Below are positions 53,332 to 55,541 of a stretch of 55,541 nucleotides of DNA, in pieces (within the stretch, counting starts at the first letter, position 1; every line of letters begins with the position of its first letter). Under the pieces are notes generated by a model, which saw only the letters and a program-made list of their open reading frames with translations, did no database searches and was not told the DNA's origin. Source of the DNA: JBBQZU01 sp038207425 (GTDB taxonomy: Bacteria; Bacteroidota; Bacteroidia; Flavobacteriales_D; Cryomorphaceae); the NCBI GenBank assembly GCA_038207425.1, contig JBBQZU010000022.1, positions 1 through 55,541 of the forward strand. The letters are read 5' to 3'. The position numbers and the translations under genes are program-made.

Positions 53332-54015
53332 ATGATTAAGTATCTCAGAAAATTTCGGGTGTACTGGCTGCGCGATGCAAGTTTTGCAACGCTTTTAGCA
53401 ATGCTGGTTTTAATGGTATTTGTTCTGCCCGTAGCTATGAGTTCTATGGAGCGCGGCGACAACCTGCTTCATGTGATGCTCTTGTTTCTTTTTTTTGTTG
53501 GTATCTGGTCGGCCGACACGCAGCAATTGGTTGTAATTAGCGCAGTGTTTTTTGTTCTGCATCTCGTCCTCAAAATCATCAGGTTTCACGATCAGTTTGT
53601 TACCAGGCAAATCATAGAGTTCATAGTGGCAATTCTCAACCTTATGATATTCGGACTGATTAATTTAAGATTGCTTTTTCGAGACAATTCAATAACTTTT
53701 TGGCGCATACTTGGGGCTATTAATGTATACCTTATTGTGGCTCTGCTGGGTGCATTTGTGTTAATGCTTATTGCGGTGATTCTCGGTGAGTCAATTACAG
53801 GCGAAGTGGCACTTACCGGCACAGACAATGATTTCGCATCATACATTTACTACAGCCTTTCGAGCCTCACCACCGTGGGATATGGCGATATACGGCCAGC
53901 CAATGACGCTGCGCGTATGTTCAGTGTTTTTCTCTCATCCATCGGTATACTTTTTCCTGCAGTAATTATAGCCCGCTTAGTAGGTACGAGCAATACTAAT
54001 AGCGGCCTGAAATAG
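53332..54015 (+). CDS. Potassium channel
   Basis: A 227-residue membrane protein. The selectivity filter TTVGYGDI is at residues 180-187, between a pore helix (YIYYSLSSL) and an outer helix that ends RLVGTSN. N-terminal to it are about four hydrophobic segments (22-36, 46-60, 64-80, 95-113) and the inner helix (128-150), so the layout resembles a six-helix channel without the positively charged S4 of voltage sensors. No C-terminal RCK or cyclic-nucleotide domain is present. It is expected to be K+-selective; gating is unknown. Confidence 0.9.
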   Translation: MIKYLRKFRVYWLRDASFATLLAMLVLMVFVLPVAMSSMERGDNLLHVMLLFLFFVGIWSADTQQLVVISAVFFVLHLVLKIIRFHDQFVTRQIIEFIVAILNLMIFGLINLRLLFRDNSITFWRILGAINVYLIVALLGAFVLMLIAVILGESITGEVALTGTDNDFASYIYYSLSSLTTVGYGDIRPANDAARMFSVFLSSIGILFPAVIIARLVGTSNTNSGLK

Positions 54016-54231
54016 GATTTTAGTTGTTGGTTTTCATCATTTACTAGACTCGATAGTTGTCTCAAAAAAATCTATTCATTAAATCGAGAAAATCATCTCC
54101 CCTTCGGATCCCGCCAATTGGAATTCGGAATTCTTTTCGATAAATAATTACCTTGCACCCTGCCAATATCCGTTCCAATTTTGATACATAACTAGCAAGC
54201 TCCCAACTAAACCATAACCAACCTTCTCCTT

Positions 54232-55541
54232 ATGAAGAATTTGCTACCCTTGCTCATCTTCACGCTCTCAGGAATAGTCGCACTTGCCCAAGGTCAGCAA
54301 TATGTTGACTCCCTGAAAAAACGCCTGGACGTGCAGCTTGCTGAGAAGGCTCTACAAGGTGGCAAAGACCAAATGAGCGATACTTTGATAGGTAGGACAC
54401 TTTCATTGTTAAGCAATGAATTGGTGACCATTAATCCCGGAGAAGCGCTCATCTATTCTGATCAATTGCTGGTATTGTCAGAAAAACTGAACCACAACTT
54501 GGGCATAGCGTCGGCCTTGCACGTGCGGGGCAGTGTAGAGCAGAATATGGGCCGTTTTGATGCATCCATTTCAACATTCTTCAGGGCCATTGAATTTGCC
54601 AAAGCTTCCGGTAATTCAAAACAAGTAGCCGCATCACATACCAACCTGGGTATATCTTACGTGAATAAAGGTCAATTTCCAAAGGGATTAGAGTCTTCTT
54701 TGGAAGCGCTCCGGATTTATGAGAAACTGGGGGAACTTTCCGATGCCGCAGGCTGCCGGTTGAATATTGGAATTTTGCACAGCCAGATGGGATCATACGA
54801 TGAAGCACTGCCATATTTTACGGCTTCCATGGAGCATTTTGAAAAAACCAGAAATAAATACGGGCTCAATTTTGTGTACAACAGCATCGGTCAACTTTAC
54901 ACAGGGCTCAAAAATGCTGAATTGGCCATGTACTATGACTCTCTCGCCCTGGATTTGAGCCGTGAGCTCGGCAACGAATACGGCGAAGCAAATGCCCTGA
55001 ATAATCTCGCATATGACTACGAACAATTGGGACAACCAGACCGCGCAATGCAGTTTTATTACGAGGCATTAGAACTAAACCGAAAAATAGATGATCAGGA
55101 TGGCGTTGCCATTTTACTCACCAACATTGGAAGCCTGTTTGCAAAGCAAAAGAAATACAAACAAGCGGAGCAGTATTATATGGAATCTCTTGGTATTTCA
55201 AAGGAAATAGGGAGTTATGTAAATATAGGTGACGTCTACCGAAATTTAGCTTCCAATGACAGCGCTCAGGGAAATTATTCGCTGGCTTTTGCACACTATA
55301 AAGACTATATCGCGGCACGCGACAGTATGTTTAGCGAAGAAAACACACGGCAACTTACGGAGCTTTCAATGCAGTACGATTTTGATAAGAAAGAAGCAGT
55401 AGCGCAGGCCGAACAGGATAAGAAAGATGCAATTGCCCAAGAAGAACTTGAAAGGCAAATGCTCGTGCGAAATGGGTTTGCAGGTGGGTTTGTGATTGTA
55501 TTGGCCTTTGCAGGCGTTTTCTTTTTTCAGCGCAACAGAAT
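54232..55541 (+). CDS. Exported TPR protein with a membrane helix, cut by window edge
   Basis: An open frame of 436 codons runs off the right edge. A signal peptide (LLPLLIFTLSGIVALAQ) is followed by about seven tetratricopeptide repeats (residues 90-345; for example SHTNLGISYVNKGQFPKGLE and NALNNLAYDYEQLGQPDRAM). A coiled coil (370-415) leads to one membrane helix, GFAGGFVIVLAFAGVFFFQR, at the very end. In Bacteroidota this order usually precedes a cytoplasmic signalling domain: an adenylate/guanylate cyclase, a histidine kinase or a LuxR-type DNA-binding domain. The coiled coil with repeated KKxAVAQAEQDKK units fits the cyclase type best, but that part is outside the window. Confidence 0.85.
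   Translation, partial: MKNLLPLLIFTLSGIVALAQGQQYVDSLKKRLDVQLAEKALQGGKDQMSDTLIGRTLSLLSNELVTINPGEALIYSDQLLVLSEKLNHNLGIASALHVRGSVEQNMGRFDASISTFFRAIEFAKASGNSKQVAASHTNLGISYVNKGQFPKGLESSLEALRIYEKLGELSDAAGCRLNIGILHSQMGSYDEALPYFTASMEHFEKTRNKYGLNFVYNSIGQLYTGLKNAELAMYYDSLALDLSRELGNEYGEANALNNLAYDYEQLGQPDRAMQFYYEALELNRKIDDQDGVAILLTNIGSLFAKQKKYKQAEQYYMESLGISKEIGSYVNIGDVYRNLASNDSAQGNYSLAFAHYKDYIAARDSMFSEENTRQLTELSMQYDFDKKEAVAQAEQDKKDAIAQEELERQMLVRNGFAGGFVIVLAFAGVFFFQRNR

Noticed and set aside
54119..54133. GAATTCGGAATTC short repeat
   Set aside because: A single small repeat in AT-rich spacer; expected by chance.
54091..54200. Possible tRNA 3' end (cttcggatcccgcca)
   Set aside because: No matching acceptor stem, anticodon arm or T-loop sequence could be assembled around it.

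Overview
The window is chromosomal DNA of a Bacteroidota bacterium, most likely in the broad Flavobacteriales/Sphingobacteriales part of the phylum. The evidence is the gene content: the type IX secretion (T9SS) protein PorQ, several secreted proteins with type A C-terminal sorting domains, the alternative Bacteroidota GlmU, a 410-residue IspH, type B L31, and a six-domain S1 protein with a long acidic N-terminus. The promoters also fit. At least a dozen genes are preceded by the Bacteroidota -7 element TAnnTTTG, in several cases with TTG or TTTG 18-19 bp upstream. I see no tRNA, rRNA, CRISPR array or insertion sequence.

Layout. 1-3.4 kb holds the N-terminal part of a very large secreted repeat protein that runs off the left edge. 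3.7-15.2 kb is mostly leftward housekeeping: rpsA, a GH16-like lipoprotein, cmk, porQ, lon, a GlmU-like enzyme and rpmE2, with ispH facing them. 15.3-21.4 kb holds a lipoprotein, a divergent LuxC-type acyl-CoA reductase and ferredoxin pair around one palindromic double promoter, a secreted protein of unknown function, and serC-serA ending in a strong terminator. 21.4-23.8 kb is decaying: a T9SS cargo gene is split by a one-base homopolymer shift and is preceded by an ORF with an in-frame TAG. 24-28.5 kb holds pyrR-pyrB, a STAS protein, RNase Z, a NarL-type regulator and a sugar kinase. 28.5-32.7 kb holds an M23 peptidase facing a coiled-coil protein-zapA-rny operon. 32.7-39.9 kb is a surface-polysaccharide cluster (C4 epimerase, flippase, two GT4 glycosyltransferases, FemAB-like transferase, O-antigen ligase) with a remnant of a third glycosyltransferase. 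40.1-42.5 kb holds a secreted N-formylglutamate-amidohydrolase-like protein, then about 700 bp of apparently decayed DNA and the 3' end of another T9SS cargo gene. 42.6-55.5 kb is accessory and regulatory: a VWA protein, MscS channel, AIM24 protein, SiaC-like protein, LytTR/LytS two-component pair, AcpH, an MltF-like transglycosylase, an esterase, a TonB-like lipoprotein, an FkbM methyltransferase, a K+ channel, and a TPR protein cut by the right edge.

Themes. Much of the window concerns the cell surface: T9SS machinery and cargo, LPS or capsule synthesis, peptidoglycan hydrolysis, division. Many -7 boxes sit only a few bases before the start codon, so those mRNAs should be almost leaderless; this corrects several start codons and rules out a leader attenuator for pyrR. 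Three separate places show gene decay, all in surface or secreted genes. I found no multi-gene system that I could defend as wholly new. The best leads are the palindromic divergent promoter at 17.87 kb, the T9SS-exported N-formylglutamate-amidohydrolase-like enzyme, the coiled-coil partner of ZapA, and the near-leaderless promoter class.
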